Part shown: positions 18,460 to 25,204 of the stretch, in pieces | Numbering within the stretch: position 1 is the first letter of the stretch | How the letters are laid out: every line of letters starts with the position of its first letter | From: Marinobacter sp. NP-4(2019) | GTDB taxonomy: Bacteria > Pseudomonadota > Gammaproteobacteria > Pseudomonadales > Oleiphilaceae | Direction of reading: 5' to 3' | Length of the DNA: 64,000 nucleotides | Assembly (NCBI RefSeq): GCF_003994855.1 | Contig: NZ_CP034142.1 | Coordinates: 620,001-684,000 of the forward strand | Program-made: the position numbers and the translations under genes | The notes under the pieces: generated by a model | Told to the model about the DNA's origin: nothing | The model's database searches: none | What the model saw: only the letters and a program-made list of their open reading frames with translations

Positions 18460-19478
18460 GGATCGTAGTTCCCGTTGCCCTGGTAGCGACGTTGGCAGTG
18501 TCGGCAGCCTTGTACTTCACCGTCGCCAGCGACCGTGAGGTGCCGCTGCCGTCCACCCTGTGTGAAGGCTACGCCGGGTTGCCGACATCGATCAGCGGAT
18601 TGTCAGGCCATGGCATGGTCCGGCTCGACGGTGGTGAGTTTACCTTTGGGTCCGATCAGGGCTATCCCGAAGAAGCGCCCGCTTATCTGGCTCAGGTAGA
18701 TGCTTTCTGGATGGACCGTCATCCGGTAACTAATGCTCAGTTCGCCAGATTTGTTGATGCAACTGGCTATCGAACCCAAGCCGAGAGGGGGTTGACCGAA
18801 GTGGAACTGGGGGACTTTCCAGCAGCCCTCGTCAAGCCCGGGTCACTCGTGTTCAGTCACTCCCCGGACGACCCAGGCTGGCGTTTTGTAGAAGGGGCCA
18901 GTTGGCGCGCTCCGGAAGGACCCGGCTCAGACATCCGGGATCGCATGCACCACCCGGTAGTGCACGTCACCCTCGCCGATAGTAAGGCCTACGCAGAGTG
19001 GGCAGGGCGCTCTTTACCCTCGGAGGCGCAATGGGAGTACGCGGCCCGAGGAGGCCGCCTTGGCGCCACCTTTGCGTGGGGTAATCTGGAGGACGGCAAG
19101 CCGGAGAACATGGCGAATGTCTGGCAGGGAAAGTTTCCGGTAATGAACCTGGCCTTGGACGGGTTCTACGGCACTTCGCCGGTGGGTTGTTTTCCAGCAA
19201 ACGGCTTTGACTTGTTTGATATGGGGGGGAACGTATGGGAGCTTACCAGTACGCCTTATCGGCCGGGCCACGACGACACTTCAGTCGACAATCCTGACGG
19301 ACCGGACCAAGGCTACGACCCAAGGGATCCCGGTGTTCCTGTTACCGTCATCAAGGGCGGCTCTCACCTGTGTTCGGAGGATTTCTGTTTCCGCTACCGG
19401 CCGTCGGCACGGCAGCCTCAGCCGGTGTTTCTGTCCACCTCCCACATAGGTTTTCGGACCGTCGCATCCGGGCCCTGA
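18456..19478 (+). CDS. Formylglycine-generating enzyme (SUMF1/FGE-type sulfatase maturase)
   Basis: A 340-residue protein whose ATG overlaps the sulfatase stop (ATGA), so translation is coupled. After an N-terminal hydrophobic stretch (residues about 3-24, signal peptide or anchor) comes the FGE-sulfatase domain: MVRLDGGEFTFGSD, VDAFWMDRHPVTNAQFARFV, WEYAARGG and DMGGNVWELTS. The C-terminal GGSHLCSEDFCFRYRPSAR keeps both copper-binding redox cysteines, Cys306 and Cys311, with the five-residue spacing of human FGE, so it should be catalytic rather than a SUMF2-like relic. It likely converts Cys77 of the upstream sulfatase. The apparent export signal is unusual for a bacterial FGE. Confidence 0.88.
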   Translation: MRIVVPVALVATLAVSAALYFTVASDREVPLPSTLCEGYAGLPTSISGLSGHGMVRLDGGEFTFGSDQGYPEEAPAYLAQVDAFWMDRHPVTNAQFARFVDATGYRTQAERGLTEVELGDFPAALVKPGSLVFSHSPDDPGWRFVEGASWRAPEGPGSDIRDRMHHPVVHVTLADSKAYAEWAGRSLPSEAQWEYAARGGRLGATFAWGNLEDGKPENMANVWQGKFPVMNLALDGFYGTSPVGCFPANGFDLFDMGGNVWELTSTPYRPGHDDTSVDNPDGPDQGYDPRDPGVPVTVIKGGSHLCSEDFCFRYRPSARQPQPVFLSTSHIGFRTVASGP

Positions 19479-19490
19479 TGAGGTACCGGG

Positions 19491-19673
19491 ATGTTCGAGT
19501 TGATCAGCAACTTTAACGCCATCAAGACGTCGATGTTGGTGGATAAGGAGAAGGACCGCCCGCTTGAGCTGGATAGTATTTCCGGTGCGGTGCTGCGGCG
19601 TTGTGAGCTTCTGGGGGGCGAGGCGCCGTATACTGCGACAGTGGATGCGCTATTGCGGCAGTCCTATATGTGA
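19491..19673 (+). pseudogene. C-terminal fragment of a ketopantoate reductase-like gene (panE/apbA family)
   Basis: The 60-codon open frame contains KTSMLVDKEKDRPLELDSIS followed by GAVLRRCELLGGEAPYTAT and ALLRQ. This is the conserved end of 2-dehydropantoate 2-reductase-family proteins (pattern K-x-SML-D-x(3)-GRP-E-D-x-I-x-GAV), which are normally about 300 residues. The preceding sequence is the FGE gene, so the NADPH-binding domain and catalytic Lys are absent. It is a remnant left by a deletion or insertion and is not expected to be active. A stem-loop terminator follows at 19710. Confidence 0.75.
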
Positions 19674-19709
19674 ACATAGGGTTGGTTGATTGTCCCCTGT
19701 TCGGAAAGC

Positions 19710-19736
19710 AAAAAGCCCACATGAAGTGGGCTTTTT
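19710..19736. terminator. Bidirectional rho-independent terminator
   Basis: AAAAAGCCCAC (19710-19720) pairs with GTGGGCTTTTT (19726-19736) around a 5-nt loop. The T/A tracts on both sides make it usable in both directions: for the sulfatase/FGE transcript on the plus strand and for the tRNA-like remnant on the minus strand. Confidence 0.85.
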
Positions 19737-19744
19737 ATAAAATA

Positions 19745-19763
19745 TGGCCCGCCCGTCAGGATA
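19745..19763. repeat. tRNA 3'-end-like short repeat, copy A
   Basis: ATGGCCCGCCCGTCAGGAT is repeated exactly at 19931-19949. On the minus strand it reads ATCCTGACGGGCGGGCCAT, which looks like the end of a tRNA T-stem, acceptor strand and CCA. Both copies are followed, on the minus strand, by a terminator-like hairpin. Confidence 0.7.
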
Positions 19764-19764
19764 G

Positions 19765-19870
19765 ACTCAGATCGCCTTGTGGGCGATCTTCGGGGCTTCG
19801 CCCCGTCGTCGCTATGCTCCGACGCCCAAACGGCTGGCGCCGTTTGTCGAACCCAGGTTCTCATCAAAGC
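19765..19870. repeat. Dispersed structured repeat, short copy
   Basis: The segment begins GACTCAGATCGCCTTGTG and ends GTCGAACCCAGGTTCTCATC, like the copy at 4232-4420, but lacks that copy's internal block. Its variable hairpin is AAACGGC-TGGC-GCCGTTT (19828-19845); the 4.2-kb copy has AAATCGC-TTTC-GCGATTT. The stem bases differ in compensating pairs, so pairing is kept while sequence is not. Confidence 0.75.
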
Positions 19871-19885
19871 TAACGGTCAAACCGT

Positions 19886-19930
19886 CTTTCACAAAAAAGC
19901 CCCGCACATGTCGGGGCTCCTTTGTGAAAG
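19886..19930. terminator. Long hairpin/terminator next to the tRNA-like remnant
   Basis: The inner stem AGCCCCG (19898-19904)/CGGGGCT (19912-19918) sits inside an outer stem CTTTCACAAA (19886-19895)/TTTGTGAAAG (19921-19930). Read on the minus strand, the inner stem is followed by a T-run, as expected for a terminator after a tRNA gene. Confidence 0.75.
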
Positions 19931-19931
19931 A

Positions 19932-19959
19932 TGGCCCGCCCGTCAGGATTCGAACCTGA
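19932..19959 (-). other. tRNA 3'-end remnant (T-arm, acceptor strand, CCA)
   Basis: On the minus strand the sequence reads TCAGGTTCGAATCCTGA (a 5-bp T-stem with the standard TTCGAAT loop), followed by CGGGCGG, G and CCA. The partner acceptor strand and a normal D-arm/anticodon arm are not found upstream (19960-20040), although CAGTTGGT resembles a D-loop fragment. This is therefore a 3' tRNA piece rather than a working tRNA. Such pieces are often left or duplicated at integration sites of mobile elements. Confidence 0.6.
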
Positions 19960-20191
19960 GACCCCTCCGGAGGGCAGGTAGTTAAACGGCACCAACTGGC
20001 CGGCCACGGTCTAAATCGGTTTAACTCGTTGATTTATAGGGAAGTGTTTTGGGTGGCGCAATGCGGCTTAGAACGAATAAGCCCACATAATGCCAAAAAG
20101 TTTGGGCACAAAGTGAGAATTTCAGATTCCTTGAAAATGACCATTGGTTAGCCCCAATAGATGGGGAGCACAGTGGTCGGCCGGCCCCAAA

Positions 20192-20297
20192 TAATACCAT
20201 TAATCTCACCTTGAAATGCTGGTCCAATAGAATGTCGGATTTGTCGGTGGTCATGCGAGTTCAGCCGCTTGAGAAATGCCATACTCTAATACCATTA
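20192..20297. promoter_or_regulatory. Paired palindromic sites upstream of the DUF6088-like gene
   Basis: TAATACCATTA occurs at 20192-20202 and again at 20287-20297, 95 nt apart; each is a TAAT-NNN-ATTA palindrome. The second lies 28 nt before the gene start, where a repressor could block transcription. The other bases of 19960-20324 hold no recognisable gene. Confidence 0.4.
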
Positions 20298-20324
20298 GAC
20301 TCGCTGATTTGCTGACTAGAAGGT

Positions 20325-20969
20325 ATGACGATCTCCAACTCCATAGAGAACTACCTGCACGCTATCCCAGATGCCAGCGTGTTCACACGAAATGATATCG
20401 CCCATCATCTTGGGGTGGACGAGAATCGAGTGTCTCGAGCCCTTCAGCGTTTGGCGAAAAAAGGGGAAGTACATTACATCAGTCATGGCTTATGGCAACG
20501 GCCAAAGCTCACTAGATTTGGTCCCGTGTCGGCCTCTCCGGAGAAAGTTGTTGCAGCGATAGAGAGGAACCGAGATGTTTTCATTGTTCCTTGTGGGGCG
20601 AAAATCCTGAATGAAATTGGAGCATCAACCCAAGTGCCGATGAAGTATCGGTTTCTGTCGACCAGGCCAATTCGGGCCATTAAGCTGGGAAAAATAAACA
20701 TCGAGTTCGAATACAGCACAGCTTTCGCTTCAGCATGCATTGGCCTAACCAGCTTGCCGGAAGCAGAAAGACGTATGGTTGCCGGTTTATGGGGCGCCTT
20801 TGTTTACGCGGGGCGAAAGGATGCAGAGCGGCAGGCTACCGCTTTCAGAAGAGCATTCGGTACCTTGTCATTATGCGGGCAGGAGCATCTTTTGAGTCGC
20901 TTCTCAGGAAGACTGAGTTGGGCCCAAACATTACTGAAGGGGCCCGCAGAGAAAACCCACGAGTCGTAA
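20325..20969 (+). CDS. DUF6088/AbiEi-like winged-helix protein (antitoxin-like)
   Basis: A 214-residue protein. Residues 1-60 look like a winged helix (ENYLHAIPDASVFTRNDIAHHLGVDENRVSRALQRLAKKGEVHYISHGLW), followed by an alpha/beta region with FIVPCGAKILNEIGASTQVP and YRFLSTRPIRAIKLGKINIEF. This layout resembles DUF6088 and the AbiEi antitoxins of type IV abortive infection systems, which repress their own promoter and oppose an AbiEii nucleotidyltransferase toxin. No such toxin gene follows; the next gene, 61 nt downstream, is a small ParS/MbcA-like antitoxin. Family placement is from pattern memory. Confidence 0.65.
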   Translation: MTISNSIENYLHAIPDASVFTRNDIAHHLGVDENRVSRALQRLAKKGEVHYISHGLWQRPKLTRFGPVSASPEKVVAAIERNRDVFIVPCGAKILNEIGASTQVPMKYRFLSTRPIRAIKLGKINIEFEYSTAFASACIGLTSLPEAERRMVAGLWGAFVYAGRKDAERQATAFRRAFGTLSLCGQEHLLSRFSGRLSWAQTLLKGPAEKTHES

Positions 20970-21030
20970 GATGCCTCGCACCTTACAGCCCAGAATCCAC
21001 AATTTGCCCAGTGCCCTGCGAGGAGCGGAA

Positions 21031-21243
21031 ATGAACACAGAGGACTTTGAAAAGCTCCAGGCCCAAGCATATGCGGAGGTACTGGAGTTGTTTTCATATG
21101 ATGCCAACGAAGTCGATAAGTGGCTTTTAGAAAGGGTCCGTGGCCTGAACTACATGACCCCGAAAGAAGCCTTGCAGAGTGAGGAAGGCATTTCGAAGCT
21201 GAGAACATTGATAGGTAGGCTTCAGCATGGAATACCGACCTAG
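21031..21243 (+). CDS. Small ParS/MbcA-like antitoxin-domain protein
   Basis: A 70-residue protein with AGGAGCGG just before its ATG. The C-terminal half (VDKWLLERVRGLNYMTPKEALQSEEGISKLRTLIGRLQHGIP) resembles the toxin-binding domain (DUF2384) of Xre/MbcA/ParS antitoxins: 'W-L-x(5)-L-x(4)-P-x-E-x-L...G...hL..L.hGi'. The N-terminal DNA-binding part of full-length antitoxins is missing. Such antitoxins normally pair with a RES-domain NAD-degrading toxin, but no RES gene is present. It may be an orphan or act with the upstream protein. Confidence 0.6.
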   Translation: MNTEDFEKLQAQAYAEVLELFSYDANEVDKWLLERVRGLNYMTPKEALQSEEGISKLRTLIGRLQHGIPT

Positions 21244-21949
21244 CTCAGTTCTTTAATAGTAGTTGTCTGTAGCAGCAACTTCTCATTTTGGCCTAACAGA
21301 GCAACCCAGTATTTGGCAACTAGTTGGCAATCCCTGGATCTCCGGGCTTCGACAAGGCTTGGGAATTTCTACGTGTACCTAACTACCCCTCTGGTTTGAG
21401 ACATCCTGCCATGGGCGAGCTGCAGGACACTCTCAGAAGGTGTGGGACTTACATGGAGCGGGGAGAACTCCTAGGTGCACCTACCAACGCGGCAGTCCAT
21501 ATCAGACTTTCCCCATTCCCTTGGAGGCATCTTTGAGACTTCGGTCAAAAAGGTCTGATCTACACCCAATCCTTGATCCTGCTGCCTACCAAGTCTACCG
21601 CCTCATAATCTGACCGAAGAATAAGCATTGTCAGTTGAGCTTTAAGTGCGCTTAACGAAGTGTCATACGAGCGAACCTTCCACCGCCACCAGCCGACAAA
21701 ATATAGCTACGCCAATTTCTGGTTTCTGGAACTCATGCCGTAAAAAACTCAAGAAAAACGGTGACCTCTATCTTGTTGAAATTCATAGGTTATTTTAATT
21801 GCCTTTGCGAAATCCTTAGAAATGCAAGTAAAAATGCTCTAAAAACCAAGTAAAAACCATTGATCCTATGAGTGCTTGTGCTTAGTATCAGTTTCGGAGG
21901 TTTTACCTCAACTCGTTTTCTAAATTCAGTCGGATGGAGAACAAAAACA
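21244..21949. other. Intergenic stretch of about 700 nt
   Basis: No gene is supported: a 70-codon frame at 21324-21536 lacks a ribosome binding site and family resemblance. Visible structures are a direct repeat TTGGCAA-CTAG-TTGGCAA near 21313-21330, a spaced inverted repeat CTTCGGTCA (21539-21547)/TGACCGAAG (21611-21619), and the CAAGTAAAAA repeats near 21825-21856 ahead of the permease gene. Confidence 0.5.
21825..21856. promoter_or_regulatory. Operator-like direct repeats upstream of the permease/acyl-CoA synthetase genes
   Basis: CAAGTAAAAA occurs at 21825-21834 and 21847-21856, 22 nt apart, which is two helical turns. The longer form AAAAACCAAGTAAAAA (21841-21856) recurs exactly in the divergent promoter at about 30652-30667, where it is part of a perfect palindrome. 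It is therefore a candidate binding site for a regulator of the whole 21.9-34 kb cluster. Confidence 0.55.
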
Positions 21950-23350
21950 ATGTCCTTACATAAAAGGCCAACGGGCGGTGAGCAACCGTCCACGCTTGGT
22001 GCCTTGAAGCTCCGCATACCCTTCGTGCACTACAAAGTGGAGATACCGGATATTCTGCAAGGTGCGATTTTATGCGTTGTACCTTTGAGTATCACTGCGT
22101 TGATGACTTCAGTTCTTGGTATTCCGTTCGAGATTGCGGTTGCCTTTGTACTGCTCAATAACATGCTTTATTTGGTCCATTCGCATTTTGGTGACCCGTC
22201 AGTGGCAGGTTGGATTACTGCGGGCATACCTCTATACATCGCCTTTTTGAGTGCCTATCCAGAGGGGGAAGCCAGAATATTGGCGTTAATTGCATTGCAG
22301 TTAACTGTGGCCGTCATTTTCCTCGGATTGGGGGTCTTCAAAGGTGCCGATGCGTTGGTGCGAAAGATGCCCATGTCACTCAAAGCCGGCATTTTGATTG
22401 GCGCTGGCATTTCTGCCGTGATGGGCGAGTTTGCTGCCGATGGACGCGTCTGGACTATGCCTATCACCATCTTGACTGGCGCAGTTCTTGGCTTCTTTAT
22501 GTTGTTTTCTGAAACTGCAAGCCCCCTGCGGGCCCGTTATGGTGTCTTCAGGTTTGTCGCGCAGTACGGAATCGCCGTTCCATTCCTGATTTCCTATGTG
22601 TTTGGCATCATCATCGGCGAGGTTGACGCGCCTGTCATCGAGTGGGGCTTCACTACTATTCCATTCGGTACCATTCTTCAGGACTACAGCATTTTTGGTC
22701 TTGGCATGCCTCCGCTGCAGTACTTCATTGACGCCATCCCGTTGGCGCTGGCTGCTTACATTATTGCCTTCGGAGATATCCTCGTAGTGGATTCTCTGTT
22801 CAAAAACGCAGACGGCGTGCGAAAGGACGAAAAGCTCGTATTCAGCCCAAGACGCAACAGCATTATCGTGGGAATACGCAACTTTTTGCACGCTATCTTT
22901 GCGCCCTTTATCAGCCTCTCCGGCCCTGCCTGGACTGGCGGTCAGGCTCTGGTTATCAACCGTTACATGAACAATCCTCGCTCCGCGATGGACAGTTATT
23001 GGGGCGGCGCCACCAGTCTGTACTGGGGCATGACGATCGCGATTGTGTTTGTGCCTGTGGTCACGCTGTTTAAGCCCGGACTCAATATTGGCATGGCACT
23101 TACTCTCCTGATCCAGGGCTACCTGTGCGGTTACCTGGCGATTGAAATGTTGGATCGCCAGACGAATCTCGAGCGGGGCGTTGCCGTTATCGTCGGGTCT
23201 GTTTTGGCAGTCAAGGGCGCAGCCTGGGGGCTAGGTGTTGGCCTTGTCTTGTGGTTCTTCCTGGAAAAGAACTGGTTTGCTGAAGCCTATGAGGCGACAC
23301 ATCACGATGAAGATAATTCTTCCGATGATGCCGTGGCTGAACGAAGTTAA
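21950..23350 (+). CDS. Multi-pass permease (NCS2/DUF3360-like)
   Basis: A 466-residue inner-membrane protein with about 12 hydrophobic segments. Stretches such as IPDILQGAILCVVPLSITALMTSVLG, LVRKMPMSLKAGILIGAGISAVMGEF, ALAAYIIAFGDILVVDSLFKNADG and ISLSGPAWTGGQALV resemble nucleobase/xanthine-type (NCS2) carriers or the uncharacterised DUF3360 permeases; I cannot separate the two by eye. ATG 21950 has GGAGA nine bases upstream and is preferred to the in-frame start at 21872. It is 38 nt ahead of an acyl-CoA synthetase gene and probably imports the acid that this enzyme activates. The true substrate is unknown. Confidence 0.65.
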   Translation: MSLHKRPTGGEQPSTLGALKLRIPFVHYKVEIPDILQGAILCVVPLSITALMTSVLGIPFEIAVAFVLLNNMLYLVHSHFGDPSVAGWITAGIPLYIAFLSAYPEGEARILALIALQLTVAVIFLGLGVFKGADALVRKMPMSLKAGILIGAGISAVMGEFAADGRVWTMPITILTGAVLGFFMLFSETASPLRARYGVFRFVAQYGIAVPFLISYVFGIIIGEVDAPVIEWGFTTIPFGTILQDYSIFGLGMPPLQYFIDAIPLALAAYIIAFGDILVVDSLFKNADGVRKDEKLVFSPRRNSIIVGIRNFLHAIFAPFISLSGPAWTGGQALVINRYMNNPRSAMDSYWGGATSLYWGMTIAIVFVPVVTLFKPGLNIGMALTLLIQGYLCGYLAIEMLDRQTNLERGVAVIVGSVLAVKGAAWGLGVGLVLWFFLEKNWFAEAYEATHHDEDNSSDDAVAERS

Positions 23351-23388
23351 GTCGGCAAATCACAGAGAACAAAAAGAGGTTAACAAGA

Positions 23389-25014
23389 ATGGATAATATG
23401 TTTGAGCTTGGGCTCGACAAAGTAGAGGCGAATCATACTCCGCTGACACCAATAACGTTCATCGAAAGAACAGCGTTGGCGCATCCTATGAGAACCGCCG
23501 TGATTCACGGCGATATTCGGAGATCCTGGTCAGAAACATACCTGCGCTGTCTCAAAATGGCTTCTGCGCTAAGGAAACTGGGGGTTAGGAAAGGAGATAC
23601 AGTGGCAGCGCTTTTGCCAAATATTCCTGAAATGCTCGAACTTCACTTTGCGGTGCCGATGATCGGCGCCGTGCTTAACGCCCAGAATACTCGTCTTGAC
23701 TCAAAGACTATGACATTCATGCTTAATCATGGCCGGGCGAAGGTGTTTTTCACGGACAAGGAATATAGTGATCGCTCCAGTGAAGCTCTTGCTGGCTGCG
23801 ACGCAAAGCCCATCGTTGTCGACGTTGATGATCCTAACTTCGAGGGTGGGGAACTGATAGGCAGGTTAACTTATGAAGAGCTGCTCGCCTCAGGCGATGA
23901 TGATTTTGCCTGGGAGATGCCTGACGATGAATGGCAAGCGATCGCTTTAAATTATACCTCGGGAACCACGGGTAACCCTAAAGGTGTTGTATACCATCAT
24001 CGCGGTGCACACCTGAACGCACTGAGTAATGTGATTGGTTTTGGCCTAACGTCGGGAGCAACCTATCTTTGGACGTTGCCGATGTTCCATTGCAATGGCT
24101 GGTGTTATCCCTGGGCCGTGACGGCTGCTGCGGGAACTCATGTTTGTTTGCGCTCCCCGCAACCTGAACCTGTTTTCGATGCTATTGCAGCGCATGGAGT
24201 GACGCACTTTTGTGCTGCGCCAGTAGTGCTCAATATGTTGATTAATGCGCCTGAAGACTGCAGAAAACCGTTCAGCCAAAAAGTAACTGCGGCGACAGGC
24301 GGCGCAGCGCCTCCTGCTGCCACTATTGAAGCGATGGAAGCTCTCGGAATCAATGTCGTTCACTTGTATGGGCTCACGGAGACCTACGGTCCCAGTCTGA
24401 TCTGCGAATTCCAGGATGAATGGGCCTCTCTTAATAGCAAGGAAAAAGCGGTCAAAATGGCAAGGCAGGGCATTCTCTCTCTTTCCATGGCCGATATGAT
24501 GGTGGCAGACCCCAATACGATGGAGCCGGTCCCGCGTGACGGGGTATCGATTGGCGAGCTCTTCATCAGAGGCAATTCGGTGATGAAAGGTTACCTCAAT
24601 AATCCGGAGGAGACCTCGAAGGCTCTTAAAGGCGGATGGTTCCACACGGGCGATTTGGGTGTGTGGCATTCGGACGGTTACGCAGAAATCAAGGATCGTT
24701 CGAAGGATATTATTATTTCCGGCGGTGAAAACATTTCAACGCTTGAGGTAGAGAGCACTCTATATGATCACCCGGCGGTACTGGAGGCGGCGGTTGTGGC
24801 TGCGCCTGACGACCATTGGGGAGAAATACCATGTGCTTTTATCACCCTCAAAGCCGACAGCAACGGTTTGACTGAAGATGACATCGTGACTCATTGCAGA
24901 GCCAATCTCGCCGGCTTCAAGGTACCGAAAAGGGTAATTTTTGCAGATGAACTACCGAAGACCTCGACGGGCAAGCTGCAAAAGCACATTCTGAGAGGAC
25001 AGCTGACAGCATAG
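23389..25014 (+). CDS. AMP-forming acyl-CoA synthetase (fatty/aryl acid CoA ligase)
   Basis: The 541-residue enzyme is an ANL-superfamily ligase that activates a carboxylic acid through an acyl-AMP to the CoA thioester. The P-loop is ALNYTSGTTGNPKGVVYHHRG, the A5-type motif is GLTETYGPS, the hinge/A7-A8 region is GWFHTGDLGVWHSDGYAEIKDRSKDIIISGGENIS, and the catalytic Lys lies near the end in LPKTSTGKLQKHILR. Length and N-terminus (LGLDKVEANHTPLTPITFIERTA) fit the short/medium-chain group. It follows the permease in one operon and is followed by a terminator. Confidence 0.9.
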   Translation: MDNMFELGLDKVEANHTPLTPITFIERTALAHPMRTAVIHGDIRRSWSETYLRCLKMASALRKLGVRKGDTVAALLPNIPEMLELHFAVPMIGAVLNAQNTRLDSKTMTFMLNHGRAKVFFTDKEYSDRSSEALAGCDAKPIVVDVDDPNFEGGELIGRLTYEELLASGDDDFAWEMPDDEWQAIALNYTSGTTGNPKGVVYHHRGAHLNALSNVIGFGLTSGATYLWTLPMFHCNGWCYPWAVTAAAGTHVCLRSPQPEPVFDAIAAHGVTHFCAAPVVLNMLINAPEDCRKPFSQKVTAATGGAAPPAATIEAMEALGINVVHLYGLTETYGPSLICEFQDEWASLNSKEKAVKMARQGILSLSMADMMVADPNTMEPVPRDGVSIGELFIRGNSVMKGYLNNPEETSKALKGGWFHTGDLGVWHSDGYAEIKDRSKDIIISGGENISTLEVESTLYDHPAVLEAAVVAAPDDHWGEIPCAFITLKADSNGLTEDDIVTHCRANLAGFKVPKRVIFADELPKTSTGKLQKHILRGQLTA

Positions 25015-25043
25015 ACTAAATGCGATCTGACTTGTGACAGTTT

Positions 25044-25067
25044 CCCCGGCTTATGTCGGGGTTTTTT
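25044..25067 (+). terminator. Rho-independent terminator after the acyl-CoA synthetase
   Basis: CCCCG (25044-25048) pairs with CGGGG (25057-25061) and is followed by six T residues (25062-25067). It ends the permease/synthetase transcript before the convergent aldehyde dehydrogenase gene. Confidence 0.8.
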
Positions 25068-25161
25068 ATGCCCGCTTTTTTGCTTAGAGGGATTGATGTT
25101 GTGCGATGTCAGAAGGGCTATTCGATTCCTTATGAGGAAGCGGCTCCCGTGTTATGGGTAT

Positions 25162-25185
25162 AAAAAAGCCCGGCATTTGCCAGGC
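25162..25185 (-). terminator. Rho-independent terminator of the minus-strand operon
   Basis: On the minus strand GCCTGGC-AAAT-GCCGGGC (25185-25168, one G-T pair) is followed by six T residues. It lies 20 nt after the aldehyde dehydrogenase stop and closes the 30.6-25.2 kb operon. Confidence 0.85.
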
Positions 25186-25204
25186 AAAAAGGGGAGGGTA
25201 TAGA

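Noticed and set aside
19932..20040. Complete tRNA gene on the minus strand
   Set aside because: The acceptor 5' strand and a proper D-arm/anticodon arm could not be assembled; only the 3' end is convincing.
21324..21536. Open frame of 70 codons between the ParS-like gene and the permease
   Set aside because: No ribosome binding site, Pro/Arg-rich composition, no family resemblance; probably non-coding.
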